DNA from: Calothrix sp. PCC 6303
GTDB lineage: Bacteria > Cyanobacteriota > Cyanobacteriia > Cyanobacteriales > Nostocaceae
Reading direction: 5' to 3'
Length of the DNA stretch: 64,000 nt
Assembly: GCF_000317435.1 (NCBI RefSeq)
Contig: NC_019751.1
Span: forward strand, 2,790,001 to 2,854,000
Shown: in pieces, positions 1-9,326 of the stretch
Position numbering within the stretch: position 1 is the stretch's first letter
How the letters are laid out: the number at the start of each line of letters is the position of its first letter
Translations under genes and position numbers: made by a program
Notes under the pieces: generated by a model
What the model was told of the DNA's origin: nothing
The model's database searches: none
What the model saw: only the letters and a program-made list of their open reading frames with translations

Positions 1-2
1 AT

Positions 3-3000
3 TTCGCTTTACCAACCGCAAACAATCAACCTTTAGCTTCTCCAGAATTAAGTAAGTATTTAGAAGCGGAAATTCCTGAAGATTTTGATTTTGCCTATTG
101 GCAGGTGGATTGCTACGATATTCAAACAGTGAATGCGATAAAAGTCATTAGCGATATTCACTTTTTGGCACTATATCTATCAAATGAAATTCAACTTGGT
201 TCTGATTTGTTATTTTGGTATCATTACACCCAAACTTTCAAACAAGTTGTTCTCAAAGACCAATATATTCCCGCATTAAAATACCGAATAAAAGAAGTTG
301 TCACCACCACAAAGAAAGGTAAGAAACAAACTGAGGCTCAAGCGAAACAATCACCGGAAATTTACGCTACATGGGAAATAATTTCCGAGCAATACGAAGC
401 AAATATCACTAAATATATCGAATACATGCCACTAATTTGTGTGGCAGGTTCCGCAACACTTCATAATCAAGTGGAATTCTTCGACAGAGAAACACTTTTA
501 CGCCATTTTAGTGAATCTCTTCTGAATAATATTGTTATTAACACAACCTCTACAGCCGCTTTTGATAAACGAATTGAAGATTCATTAATTTACCACTGTC
601 TTTATCAAAAAAAGTGCAATCCCCTAAAAGGGAATGTCGCAATAACCGAATATCAGCAATGGTTGACTTGGAAAAGTAAAATTACCCGCAGTCAAAATGA
701 CTCATCTTTTAATCTTTGTTTTCAACTCCAATCCCCTCCTTCAGAAAATATAAAGAATTGGCAGATTCAGTTTTTAGTAGCGAGTAAACAAGACCCTTCT
801 TCAAAGTTAGCATTAGTTGACTATTGGAAAATGAAACTGGAGAATGGGGATATAAATAGTGTCAGCAATAAGAAAAGCAAAAAATCATCATCTTCCCAAA
901 CTTCCAATTCCCAACTTCCCAACTTTATCGATAAGGACTTTGAAACCAACCTGCTACTAAATTTAGGATATGCAGCACGAATGTATCCGAAATTATGGCA
1001 GGGATTAGAAACCGATAAACCAATTGGACTGCAAATTAGTTTAGATGAAGCATTTGATTTTCTCAAAGAAAGTGCTTGGGTATTGGAAGACGCAAATTTT
1101 AAAGTAATTGTACCAGCTTGGTACACTCCCGCAGGTCGCCGTCGGGCAAAAGTTCGTCTGAAAGCTTCCTCTGGGGGGAAATCTGCTAGTAAAAATGATA
1201 AAAAAGGTTATTTTGGTCTGGACTCATTGGTAGAGTATGAATATGAGTTAGCAATTGGAGAGGAACTAGTTACCCGCAGTGAATGGGAACAACTGGTTGA
1301 TGCGAAAACTCCTCTAGTAAATTTTCGCGGTCAATGGATGGAATTAGACCGTGATAAAATGCAGCAAATGTTGGAATTTTGGCAAACTCATGGTGATGAA
1401 AAGCCTTCCATGTCGATGTTAGAGTTTCTCCAACGCAGTGCAGAAGCTGGGGAAGAGTGGGAAATCGAACATGATGATTTTTTGTCGGAGATGATTACCA
1501 AGCTGCAAGATAAAAGTCAGTTGGAACCAGTTTGCGAATTACCGAATTTACAAGGAAATTTGCGTGAATATCAAAAACGTGGTGTTTCCTGGTTGAGTTA
1601 TCTGGAAAAGCTGGGGTTAAATGGTTGTTTAGCTGATGATATGGGATTGGGAAAATCTGTCCAGGTAATTGCCAGACTTGTGCAGGAGAAGGATGAGGAA
1701 GAAAAATCAAGTTTAGAAACAGCTTCTAAGAAAACTATCGAGAAGAAGAAAGGGAAAAAAGCAGATAATTTAAACTCAGACAACTTAAACCAGGAGAAAA
1801 ACAGCTTATTACCGACATTATTAATTGCACCAACCTCAGTAGTCGGAAACTGGCAAAAAGAAATTGCTAAATTTGCACCACACCTAAAAGCAATGGTACA
1901 TCATGGAAGCGATCGCATAACTCAACTAGCAGACTTTGAAGCTGCTTGTCGGCAAAATGATGTGATAATTACTTCCTTTACTTTGGCTCGCAAAGATGAA
2001 AAACTATTAAATAGTGTCGAGTGGCAGCGTTTGGTATTGGATGAAGCGCAAAATATCAAAAATCCCAAAGCTGCACAAACCAAAGCCATCCTGAAAATAT
2101 CGTCAAAACACCGACTTGCATTGACAGGAACACCTGTAGAAAACCGTTTGTTGGATTTATGGTCAATTTTTAACTTCCTCAATCCCGGTTATTTGGGGAA
2201 AGAAGCACAGTTTCGTAAATCCTTTGAAATTCCCATCCAGAAGGATAACGACAAAGTTAAATCGAGTACCCTGAAGAAGTTGGTTGAACCCTTAATTCTT
2301 CGCAGAGTCAAAACTGACCAATCGATTATTAACGATTTACCGGATAAAGTTGACCAAAAACTCTACACCAATCTTACCAAAGAACAAGCATCATTGTACG
2401 AAGCAGTTGTTAAAGATGTAGAAAAGCAATTGGAAGCAGCAGAAGGGATTCAACGCAAAGGCTTAATCCTTTCCACATTAATGAAATTAAAGCAGATTTG
2501 CAACCATCCCGCCCAATTCTTACAAGATGGTAGCGAATTTTCAGTCATGCGATCGCATAAACTTAGTCGTTTAGTGGAAATGCTAGAAGAGGCAGTTTCC
2601 GAAGGAGATAGTTTACTCGTATTCAGTCAATTTACGGAAGTTTGCGAATCAATCGAGAAACATATCAAACATACGCTGCATTACAACACATATTACCTGC
2701 ATGGTGGAACAACGCGTCAGAGGAGGGAAAAGATGATTGAGGAATTTCAAAACCCGGAGACAGAGCCATCAGTTTTTATACTTTCCTTAAAAGCAGGTGG
2801 TGTTGGTATTACCCTGACTAAAGCCAATCATGTCTTCCATTTTGACCGATGGTGGAACCCAGCAGTCGAAGAACAAGCAAGCGATCGCGCTTTCCGAATT
2901 GGGCAGAAAAAGAATGTTTTTGTACATAAATTTGTAGCAATTGGCACCTTGGAGGAGAAAATTGACCAAATGATTGAAGATAAGAAAAAACTTGCTGCTG

Positions 3001-3095
3001 CGGTAGTTGGGAGTGATGAATCGTGGTTGACAGAACTTGATAATGAAGCGTTTAAACAGTTAATCGCATTGAATAAAAGCGCAATATTGGAATAA
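3..3095 (+). CDS. SNF2-family DEAD/DEAH helicase (5' end outside window)
   Basis: ATP-dependent Swi2/Snf2 helicase-like DNA translocase. The frame stays open from base 3, so the gene begins upstream and the in-frame GTG at 105 is not its true start. Visible motifs, numbered from 105: Walker A DDMGLGKS near residue 512, DEAQ box near 645, and the C-terminal helicase signature with GGVGITLT, FDRWWNPA and RAFRIGQ near residues 898-934. A lysine/serine-rich low-complexity linker lies between the two RecA lobes near residues 530-565. The 996+ visible residues match cyanobacterial SNF2 proteins of about 1050 residues. A SWIM-domain gene follows 70 bases downstream in the same direction, a common pairing for bacterial SNF2 proteins. 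Role in DNA repair or chromatin-like remodelling is inferred from the family. Confidence 0.95.
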   Translation, partial: FALPTANNQPLASPELSKYLEAEIPEDFDFAYWQVDCYDIQTVNAIKVISDIHFLALYLSNEIQLGSDLLFWYHYTQTFKQVVLKDQYIPALKYRIKEVVTTTKKGKKQTEAQAKQSPEIYATWEIISEQYEANITKYIEYMPLICVAGSATLHNQVEFFDRETLLRHFSESLLNNIVINTTSTAAFDKRIEDSLIYHCLYQKKCNPLKGNVAITEYQQWLTWKSKITRSQNDSSFNLCFQLQSPPSENIKNWQIQFLVASKQDPSSKLALVDYWKMKLENGDINSVSNKKSKKSSSSQTSNSQLPNFIDKDFETNLLLNLGYAARMYPKLWQGLETDKPIGLQISLDEAFDFLKESAWVLEDANFKVIVPAWYTPAGRRRAKVRLKASSGGKSASKNDKKGYFGLDSLVEYEYELAIGEELVTRSEWEQLVDAKTPLVNFRGQWMELDRDKMQQMLEFWQTHGDEKPSMSMLEFLQRSAEAGEEWEIEHDDFLSEMITKLQDKSQLEPVCELPNLQGNLREYQKRGVSWLSYLEKLGLNGCLADDMGLGKSVQVIARLVQEKDEEEKSSLETASKKTIEKKKGKKADNLNSDNLNQEKNSLLPTLLIAPTSVVGNWQKEIAKFAPHLKAMVHHGSDRITQLADFEAACRQNDVIITSFTLARKDEKLLNSVEWQRLVLDEAQNIKNPKAAQTKAILKISSKHRLALTGTPVENRLLDLWSIFNFLNPGYLGKEAQFRKSFEIPIQKDNDKVKSSTLKKLVEPLILRRVKTDQSIINDLPDKVDQKLYTNLTKEQASLYEAVVKDVEKQLEAAEGIQRKGLILSTLMKLKQICNHPAQFLQDGSEFSVMRSHKLSRLVEMLEEAVSEGDSLLVFSQFTEVCESIEKHIKHTLHYNTYYLHGGTTRQRREKMIEEFQNPETEPSVFILSLKAGGVGITLTKANHVFHFDRWWNPAVEEQASDRAFRIGQKKNVFVHKFVAIGTLEEKIDQMIEDKKKLAAAVVGSDESWLTELDNEAFKQLIALNKSAILE

Positions 3096-3165
3096 TTAAA
3101 GACGTGATATATCTCGTCTCTACATTTCTAATTCCTAACTCCTAATTCCTAACTCTGTAAAACTT

Positions 3166-4005
3166 ATGACTAAATTTTCTCGAACTTGGTGGGGAGAAAT
3201 TTTCATTAAAGCCTTGGAATCATTTACCGATTCTGGTAGATTGCAACGAGGTCGTTCTTATGCTGGTGGTGGAAAAGTCAAAAGCTTTGAAATCAACGGC
3301 AACCAAATTACTGCCAAAGTTAGAGGTTCAGTAAATCCATATTTTGGGGTTCATAAAGAACCAACTTATGATATTTCCATTCAAATTACACCTATCCCAA
3401 AAACAAGCTGGAATTTGACAATTGAGAAACTTTCATCAAAAGCAAGTATTGTTTCTCGACTTTTGCTAAATGAGGTTCCCGAAAATATTGAAGATACATT
3501 TTCCCAACTTGGATTACACCTCTTACCAAAGAGTCGTCAGGACTTCAAAACAAAATGTTCTTGTCCCGATTCTTCTAACCCTTGTAAACACATAGCAGGA
3601 GTTTATTATTTAGTTGCTTCCCAACTCGATAGCAATCCATTTTTGCTATTTGAACTTCGGGGATTATCGAAAGCTGAACTGCAAGCAAAACTTGCCCAAA
3701 CACCTTTAGGAAAAGCACTTTCCCAAGAATTAGATACTAAAGAAATCAGTAACGAAGTTTCGACTTCATTCTATACCCAGCCACAAAAGCAAGAAGTTAC
3801 TGTTAAAACTAGTGCGAGAGAATTTTGGTTAGGTACAAAGCGACTACCCCAAACGATTGAGCTTTCAATAAATAATAGTGTACCAGCAATTTTGATTAAA
3901 AAACAGGGAGATTATCCAGCATTTTGGGATAAAGATAGTTCTTTTATTGAAACTATGGAAGAATTTTATCAGCGTGTGAAAACAAAAAATCAAAATTTGA
4001 TTTAA
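3166..4005 (+). CDS. SWIM zinc-finger domain protein
   Basis: 279-residue protein with a SWIM zinc finger near residues 130-148. The ligand pattern is C-x-C-x(n)-C-x-H, seen as KCSCPDSSNPCKHIAG. The SWIM domain binds zinc and mediates DNA or protein contacts. The gene starts with ATG 70 bases after the SNF2 gene, so the two are probably co-transcribed and act together. In this family the SWIM protein is taken to be an accessory to the SNF2 ATPase. The rest of the protein is a conserved cyanobacterial type without a recognisable catalytic motif. Confidence 0.9.
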   Translation: MTKFSRTWWGEIFIKALESFTDSGRLQRGRSYAGGGKVKSFEINGNQITAKVRGSVNPYFGVHKEPTYDISIQITPIPKTSWNLTIEKLSSKASIVSRLLLNEVPENIEDTFSQLGLHLLPKSRQDFKTKCSCPDSSNPCKHIAGVYYLVASQLDSNPFLLFELRGLSKAELQAKLAQTPLGKALSQELDTKEISNEVSTSFYTQPQKQEVTVKTSAREFWLGTKRLPQTIELSINNSVPAILIKKQGDYPAFWDKDSSFIETMEEFYQRVKTKNQNLI

Positions 4006-4025
4006 TGCCAGGTTTTTTATAAATG

Positions 4026-4142
4026 TCATGAAACTGAAGAACCATCTGCCGTGATGTAATGACGAAATGTTGTTGGTATCTCATGGAACTCACCGTTTTG
4101 AGCACGCTCGTTTCCATCTATTAGCCATTTACCTGCAACCAT
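4026..4142 (-). pseudogene. N-terminal fragment of a glutathione S-transferase / glutathionyl-hydroquinone reductase-like gene
   Basis: A 38-codon frame reading MVAGKWLIDGNERAQNG, then a stretch ending FRHYITADGSS, before a stop. The pattern ...FR..ITADGSS resembles the start of YqjG-type glutathionyl-hydroquinone reductases. Everything after it, including the thioredoxin-fold active site, is missing. It is therefore gene debris. The assignment is by remembered motif only. Confidence 0.4.
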
Positions 4143-4197
4143 AAGAAAATCGACGATTACCAATCAACTTATGGGCGAAACTGTGCAACAATGCGAA

Positions 4198-4283
4198 ATT
4201 ACCAGAAAGGCTGAGATTAGTTAGGGCTTGCAGGGAAGTTACACCGAAATATCGGCTGCATAAAACCCTGACAAGCCCCCTAT
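4198..4283 (+). repeat. Decayed dispersed repeat, copy 1
   Basis: Shares a spaced pattern with 5413-5500: ATTACxAGAAAGGCT, then GGCT..CAGGGAA, then TGCATAAAACC, then AGCCCC.ATA, in the same order over about 87 bases. This suggests an old dispersed repeat. The middle has diverged, so confidence is low. Confidence 0.35.
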
Positions 4284-4459
4284 AGATGAAAAGGGTGCGG
4301 TTAAATTCTTGGAATTACTCGCACCAAATATGTATACATCTATCTGGTTGATTATTTACAGAATAAAAACTATTCCCATCGTAAAACAATTATGGCATTA
4401 CAGAATTTATCGATTTGGCTATTAGCGATCGCGTAGCGACTCCTCCGGGGTATCGCACT

Positions 4460-4567
4460 ATGAAAATTCATGATTCTGCCATCCAAGCAAATAAGATACG
4501 CCAACAATTCAACCAGTTGGCAACTGTTTACGATCGCCAATGGAAATACTTCGTAAATGAATTTTAA
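4460..4567 (+). pseudogene. N-terminal remnant of a class I SAM-dependent methyltransferase
   Basis: A 35-codon frame containing IRQQFNQLATVYDRQW, which resembles the N-terminal FNxLAxxYDxxW segment of cyanobacterial class I methyltransferases. It stops before any SAM-binding glycine motif. A HIP1-linked short dispersed repeat (GCGATCGCGTAGCGACTCC) lies just upstream at 4425-4450. The stretch 4006-4669 otherwise holds no intact gene. Confidence 0.35.
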
Positions 4568-4669
4568 GTTTCTCAGCAATAATCTCGAATTGCATGTTTA
4601 AGTGGTGTGGCTTGTATTGTTCAGTAAGAAACTATTCTTAAAAGACATGGTTTAGGGAGAATACTCTGT

Positions 4670-5125
4670 ATGTCCAAATTCGACCTCGAAGTAACGCTGC
4701 GCGAGATTACTAAGGAAAACTGGCGTGATATCGTTCGCTTAAAAGTAGCCCCACACCAAGAGCAGTTCGTGACATCCAACGCTACGTCTATTGCAGAAGC
4801 CCATTTCAATCCAGAGATTGCTTGGTTCCGCGCAATCTATGCTCTCGATGTGCCAGTCGGTTTTTTGATGTTGGAGGACAACGCAGTTCAGCAAGAGTAC
4901 TTTCTGTGGCGCTTTATGATAGATGAGCAATACCAGGGGCGTGGGTACGGGCGAAAGGCACTGGAGTTGTTCTTCGCACACGTCAAAACGCGCCCTGGGG
5001 CATATGCAGTCGAAACAAGTTGTGTGCCAGCCAAAGGTGGTCCAGGTCCGTTCTACGAGAAGATGGGTTTTGTTTACACCGGAAAAGAAGAGGACGGCGA
5101 ACTTGTGATGCGACGTGAATTTTGA
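4670..5125 (+). CDS. GNAT-family N-acetyltransferase
   Basis: 151-residue single-domain GNAT acetyltransferase. It would transfer acetyl from acetyl-CoA to an amine of an unidentified substrate. The acetyl-CoA loop is visible as QYQGRGYGRKAL near residues 85-96, matching Q/RxxGxG/A. The C-terminal part contains PFYEKMGFVYTGK, the FYxxxGF signature of the family. The length is typical. It is flanked by debris upstream and by a second, unrelated GNAT gene about 400 bases downstream. Substrate cannot be told from sequence. Confidence 0.9.
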   Translation: MSKFDLEVTLREITKENWRDIVRLKVAPHQEQFVTSNATSIAEAHFNPEIAWFRAIYALDVPVGFLMLEDNAVQQEYFLWRFMIDEQYQGRGYGRKALELFFAHVKTRPGAYAVETSCVPAKGGPGPFYEKMGFVYTGKEEDGELVMRREF

Positions 5126-5412
5126 TCTAAAAATGGTAGGTGGGTAGCGATCCGCCCAACAATTATTCTCGTTCCTAACCTCAAAACCTATGAGATACCC
5201 ACCCTGGTAAGCCTCTAGTCAAACACAGCAACGGCAATTTGGATTAAAACTTTTACAGTTTTGTTCTCTCAGAAAAACCGGCTCTTTCGTACTTGTCGTG
5301 CTAAATCTTTAATTAAAGATTCTTGAGTCGTTATGCGATAGCGCAAGCGCTGTTTCTTGGATGCCCGGAGGGCTTTTGTCAGTTCGCGCGCAGCACCTGA
5401 GGCGATCGCGTG

Positions 5413-5500
5413 ATTACAAGAAAGGCTAATGCAAGGCTGCCAGGGAAAAGTCATGACGATAAAATTATGTGTTGCATAAAACCTTTGATCAGCCCCAATA
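5413..5500 (+). repeat. Decayed dispersed repeat, copy 2
   Basis: Second copy of the pattern at 4198-4283, lying just before the second acetyltransferase gene. The gap 5126-5524 otherwise shows only a HIP1 site and no convincing gene. Confidence 0.35.
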
Positions 5501-5524
5501 AATTTATAAACAAAGGGAAATACT

Positions 5525-6037
5525 ATGAAACAATCCGATCGCAGTCAAGACCTCCGCGAATACATAAATAGTCAGATTGCAATACGATTATTTGAAGAAC
5601 GGGATGCCGAACAAATAGCCCTGTTATTCCATGACACGGTTCGTGAAATCAATATCCGCGACTACTCAAGCAACCAAGTTCGGGCATGGGCACCGGATAA
5701 TATCTACTTTAGAGACTGGGTGAAAATGTGTTCAAGTCGATTTACATATATTGCCTATGATATGGGCATAATTATCGGGTTTGGAGAGCTAGAAGCGAAT
5801 GGTCATATCGACTGTTTTTATTGCCATAAAAATTACCAAGGTTGCGGTGTCGGTAAGCAAATTTATCGAGTAATTGAAACAAAAGCAGTTGAGTTGTCAT
5901 TGAATCGATTGTTTGTTGAGGTTAGTATTACCGCAAAACCGTTTTTCCAACGCATGGGGTTTTCAATTGTCCAAAAGCAGGAAGTAACTTGTCGGGGTGA
6001 AAGTTTTGTTAATTACGTAATGGAAAAGTCTCTTTAA
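5525..6037 (+). CDS. GNAT-family N-acetyltransferase
   Basis: 170-residue GNAT acetyltransferase of the PhnO/YhbS-like type. The N-terminus reads RLFEERDAEQIALLFHDTV, the usual first strand and helix. The acetyl-CoA loop is HKNYQGCGVGKQIY near residues 114-127, and the C-terminal KPFFQRMGFS motif is present. A run AAAGGGAAA precedes the ATG and can serve as a ribosome binding site. It sits in a row of small modifying enzymes (GNAT, GNAT, nucleotidyltransferase, kinase). Substrate unknown. Confidence 0.9.
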   Translation: MKQSDRSQDLREYINSQIAIRLFEERDAEQIALLFHDTVREINIRDYSSNQVRAWAPDNIYFRDWVKMCSSRFTYIAYDMGIIIGFGELEANGHIDCFYCHKNYQGCGVGKQIYRVIETKAVELSLNRLFVEVSITAKPFFQRMGFSIVQKQEVTCRGESFVNYVMEKSL

Positions 6038-6133
6038 ATCTACAATGAAATAACCCTAAAGGGTACTGTTAAAATTCTTAAGATTTCCAATTGTAATTTC
6101 AACGCTCAATACTCAATCGAGGTAGAGCTAATT

Positions 6134-6985
6134 ATGAATCAGCAATTACCTGACTTTATTCATGATGTAGTCGAACGTTTGCAGTCAATTGAGGGGATTG
6201 CATCTGTAGCACTCGGAGGTTCTCGCGCAAGAGGGAATCACACCCCGAAGTCAGATGTGGATTTAGGAATTTATTACCAACCAGACAATCCCATCGATGT
6301 AATTGCTCTCAATCAACTTGCTTGCGAACTTGATGATAATCATCGTCCCAATCTGATTACACCAATTGGTGAATGGGGAAAATGGATTAATGGTGGTGGT
6401 TGGCTCAAGATTAAAAATATACCTGTGGATTTTCTCTATCGTGATGTCGATCAGGTTGATCGCGTGATTAATGATTGCAGACTAGGGAAAATTACAATTG
6501 ATTATCAACCCGGACATCCCCACGGTTTTGTCTCCTCAATTTATATGGGGGAAGTTGCTATTTCTTTATCACTTTGTGATTCTTATGGTGTTCTCGCAGC
6601 TTTGCAAGCCAAAACCCAACCCTATCCCATAGAACTGCAAAAAGCAACTATTGATACATTTGCTTGGGAAATTAGCTTTTCGCTGTTAGTTGGGAAAAAG
6701 TCAATTGCACGAGGTGATATAGCCCATGCATCAGGCTGTTGTTTCCGCAGTATTGCTTGTATAAATCAGGTATTATTTGCACTAAATCATGAGTACCTAC
6801 TGAATGAGAAAGGAGCAGTCGCTATGGCGAATAATTTTGCTGTGTGTCCGCACAACTATCAACAACGGGTAGAGTCGGCTTTTGCTTTGTTAGCAACAAA
6901 ATCAATTGCGGAAGCTGTAGCTATTTTGGAAGAAATTGAGCTTGAGTTGAGTCAATGGTATGGCGAACGCCGTTTAGAGATGTAA
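6134..6985 (+). CDS. Nucleotidyltransferase domain protein (pol-beta superfamily)
   Basis: 283-residue protein with the minimal nucleotidyltransferase signature near residues 27-47: ALGGSRARGNHTPKSDVDLG, i.e. GGS-x(n)-SDVDL. A third acidic site is likely at PVDFLY near residue 101. Members transfer NMP groups to small molecules or proteins; aminoglycoside adenylyltransferases are one branch. The helical C-terminal half is typical of stand-alone enzymes. The next gene begins 22 bases downstream and they are probably one operon. Whether it inactivates a drug or acts on a cellular target cannot be decided from sequence. Confidence 0.88.
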   Translation: MNQQLPDFIHDVVERLQSIEGIASVALGGSRARGNHTPKSDVDLGIYYQPDNPIDVIALNQLACELDDNHRPNLITPIGEWGKWINGGGWLKIKNIPVDFLYRDVDQVDRVINDCRLGKITIDYQPGHPHGFVSSIYMGEVAISLSLCDSYGVLAALQAKTQPYPIELQKATIDTFAWEISFSLLVGKKSIARGDIAHASGCCFRSIACINQVLFALNHEYLLNEKGAVAMANNFAVCPHNYQQRVESAFALLATKSIAEAVAILEEIELELSQWYGERRLEM

Positions 6986-7007
6986 TAATTATCCAAGGAG
7001 AAAACAA

Positions 7008-7499
7008 ATGTACTCAAAAGGGACTTTGATATTTTTCTGTGGGAAAATGGGCGCTGGTAAATCTACATTATCCCGTCAAATCTCTCAAGAATTAAATGGA
7101 ATCCTCCTATCTGAGGATGATTGGTTATCAACTCTTTACCCAGAAGAAATCAAGAATTTTGATGATTATTTGAAATATGCAAATCGCCTCAAACCACTAT
7201 TAATATCCCATATCAGAAACATACTTAATTCTGGAGTTTCTGTAGTTATGGATTTTCCAGCAAATACAAAGAATCAAAGAGCATGGTTCAAGAATATATT
7301 TTTAACCGAGAACATTCCCCATCGCCTAATCTATCTTGAGATAGATGACAAAATCTGCATAGAGCAAATTGCCAAACGGCGAGAAACCAATCCAGAGCGA
7401 TCGGTTTTTGATACCGAAGAAGTTTTCCGTCATGTAACCAGTTTCTTTCAGCCACCATCTGCTGATGAGGGATTTTCTATTGAGGTTGTAAAACGCTGA
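7008..7499 (+). CDS. Small P-loop kinase / AAA-family ATPase
   Basis: 163-residue P-loop protein with Walker A GKMGAGKST at residues 12-20. A region near residues 75-90 (VVMDFPANTKNQR) matches the Walker B/substrate segment of small-molecule kinases. A lid with RRETNPERS follows, as in the zeta-toxin/chloramphenicol phosphotransferase-like group. AAGGAG lies just before the ATG. It follows the nucleotidyltransferase by 22 bases and is probably co-expressed. Likely phosphorylates a small molecule; substrate unknown. Confidence 0.85.
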   Translation: MYSKGTLIFFCGKMGAGKSTLSRQISQELNGILLSEDDWLSTLYPEEIKNFDDYLKYANRLKPLLISHIRNILNSGVSVVMDFPANTKNQRAWFKNIFLTENIPHRLIYLEIDDKICIEQIAKRRETNPERSVFDTEEVFRHVTSFFQPPSADEGFSIEVVKR

Positions 7500-7585
7500 A
7501 TTTGAAGTACAACAGCTTGAGGTATTGCGGAGAGCGATCGCGTAGCGACATCCTCCTGGGTTTGGCTTTAATCCTGCAATAGTTT

Positions 7586-7822
7586 GTGGCAGGTGATGGA
7601 CAACGTTACGAATTTCAAACTACATGCGATCGCAGTTATCCCTTGAGTGAAATTCCTGCGGCAATTCGGTATCTGGAGCAGGGTCAGGTAATGCGGATTG
7701 ACAGTTATGTTCGGCGATATATGGTACGGAAATTTCCTGATGAAATTCTTTTAATGTCCTTATTTGGATGTTACATGAAAAATTTCTGGATATCCGCAAT
7801 AAACAGACTGAAAAGCTTGTAA
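7586..7822 (+). pseudogene. C-terminal fragment of an MDR-type quinone reductase/alcohol dehydrogenase
   Basis: An open frame starting at GTG. Its first half contains SYPLSEIPAAIRYLEQGQV, the hallmark C-terminal segment of zinc-independent MDR oxidoreductases. The Rossmann domain and the normal ending are missing, and the frame then runs into AT-rich repeats. A HIP1-type short dispersed repeat (GCGATCGCGTAGCGAC) lies just upstream at 7533-7560. Confidence 0.6.
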
Positions 7823-7984
7823 TTACGTACAAAATCAGGTCGATATGCTGAATAATTCCGCCTATTACCCGAAATAAGGAGAATAGCCAGAAAAATTCTT
7901 GATATCCACCTATACTTAGGTAGTTATCTGGAAAGTTTCTGTATAATAGCTGGATATTGACGATAGCTGGAAAAATTCTGAATA
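7777..7984 (+). repeat. Four degenerate copies of a GAAAAATTCTxGATAT-like motif
   Basis: Related short sequences start at 7777, 7890, 7930 and 7970. Each has GGAAA/GAAAAATTTCT followed by GATAT or GTAT, and three are preceded by AGCYGG or ATCTGG. Spacing is irregular. The stretch 7823-8147 contains no convincing gene. Confidence 0.4.
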
Positions 7985-8147
7985 TTATGACTGAATTGTC
8001 TGTAATGCTTGATTTGACTGGATTTATTTGGCTGATAGACGAAAAATTTCGGGTTAATAAATAGTTATACTGCTGAGTCCTTGGCGTAAGCAATTACATA
8101 AAAGTTATCTTTTAGACTTTAGTTTTCCAAGAATTTATTAGGTAGGG

Positions 8148-9326
8148 ATGCAGCAAGCGAAGGTGACTATGGTAGAAGATAAAGTTATGCAGGTGCAAGA
8201 AGTTTATGAGCCTAAGGTAATCGATGATTTTCAGTTAGCTGGACTTGCTGCTGAAACAATCTTGCCAGGAAAAGAAGGAAAAGTGATTCAGAAAATGTTC
8301 ACTTCTTCTATAGATGAACACTTTCCCCTCTTTGCGACACAACTTCTGTCTTCAATTCTTGGGACAGATATTGGTTCATTTCTCAACTCACTTTTGGTGA
8401 TTATCAAACCTGATAACAAGGCTTATGTTTATCAACAATTTCCTTTTGGTGTAACGGCAATCCCTAAAACCCCTGTTGAGCCATATCGAGCCGTCTTTAA
8501 AAACAATTTGGCAGATATAATCGGAGTTTTCTTTCAGGATATTGTGATTGATTTGAATCCAGAAGACGGAGATAGAATTATCTGGCTGTTCCGCGAAAAC
8601 TGGCATTTGGGTCTGTTTTTTGATTTGAGTGGAAATCTCAACGGTCAGTCAATTCTGAAGGAAATGGGATTTTACTATAGAAGGCTTACTTACTTAAATG
8701 AATATCTATTTCTGGAAAAAAGTGACAACTTCAAGCAAATGATAGAAGAGGGCTGGTTTCCTTTTGTAGCTGTTATTAATGATGGCATAGAGAAAATACA
8801 ACTTTACTATCAAGAAAATAGAAAATATCCGTCTATACTACAAGAACTCATAGATTCGTTCAATGAAGAAAAATTGTCAAGCCTTACATCAAGGTGGTGG
8901 AATAATTCCCTTTTTGCTGGCAAGAAAAAGATTATTCAAGCAGGAATAAATAGCTATTTAGCTAATACTGAAGAAGGTTATATTAGTGCCGTTAAGAACC
9001 TTGCAACTGAGCTAGAAGGTATTATTAGAATTGCATATCACCAAGATTTTGGTAAGAGTCCAAATACGAAGGAGCTAAAGGAATATATATCGAATCAAGG
9101 AAAGAACAGGTTCACTACTCTTGGTTCTTTATGCTTCCCAGATAAATTTTTAGATTATCTAAACGATTATGTGTTTAGAGGATTTGATGTCCAAGCAGGT
9201 TATTTACCTGAAAGTAGACATTCTGTTGCACATGGCGTAGCTCAAGATGATGTGTACACTCAAGAGTTTGCTCTAAAACTTATTTTGACCTTGGACAATA
9301 TCTACTTTTTCTTAGGAAATCGGTGA
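8148..9326 (+). CDS. Uncharacterised protein with C-terminal HEPN-like motif
   Basis: 392-residue soluble protein that I do not recognise as a whole. The last ~100 residues are helical and contain SRHSVAHGVA near residue 357. This matches the R-x4-H motif, with the trailing 'HG', of HEPN-fold RNases and HEPN-like abortive-infection proteins. No membrane segment or signal peptide is seen. It stands alone between debris and a toxin-antitoxin pair, which suggests an accessory or defence role. The HEPN call is inferred from one motif. Confidence 0.6.
   Translation: MQQAKVTMVEDKVMQVQEVYEPKVIDDFQLAGLAAETILPGKEGKVIQKMFTSSIDEHFPLFATQLLSSILGTDIGSFLNSLLVIIKPDNKAYVYQQFPFGVTAIPKTPVEPYRAVFKNNLADIIGVFFQDIVIDLNPEDGDRIIWLFRENWHLGLFFDLSGNLNGQSILKEMGFYYRRLTYLNEYLFLEKSDNFKQMIEEGWFPFVAVINDGIEKIQLYYQENRKYPSILQELIDSFNEEKLSSLTSRWWNNSLFAGKKKIIQAGINSYLANTEEGYISAVKNLATELEGIIRIAYHQDFGKSPNTKELKEYISNQGKNRFTTLGSLCFPDKFLDYLNDYVFRGFDVQAGYLPESRHSVAHGVAQDDVYTQEFALKLILTLDNIYFFLGNR

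Noticed and set aside
7620-8093. Open frame of 157 codons on the minus strand over the AT-rich repeats
   Set aside because: Composed of the degenerate repeats read backwards, with no family match and no start signal.
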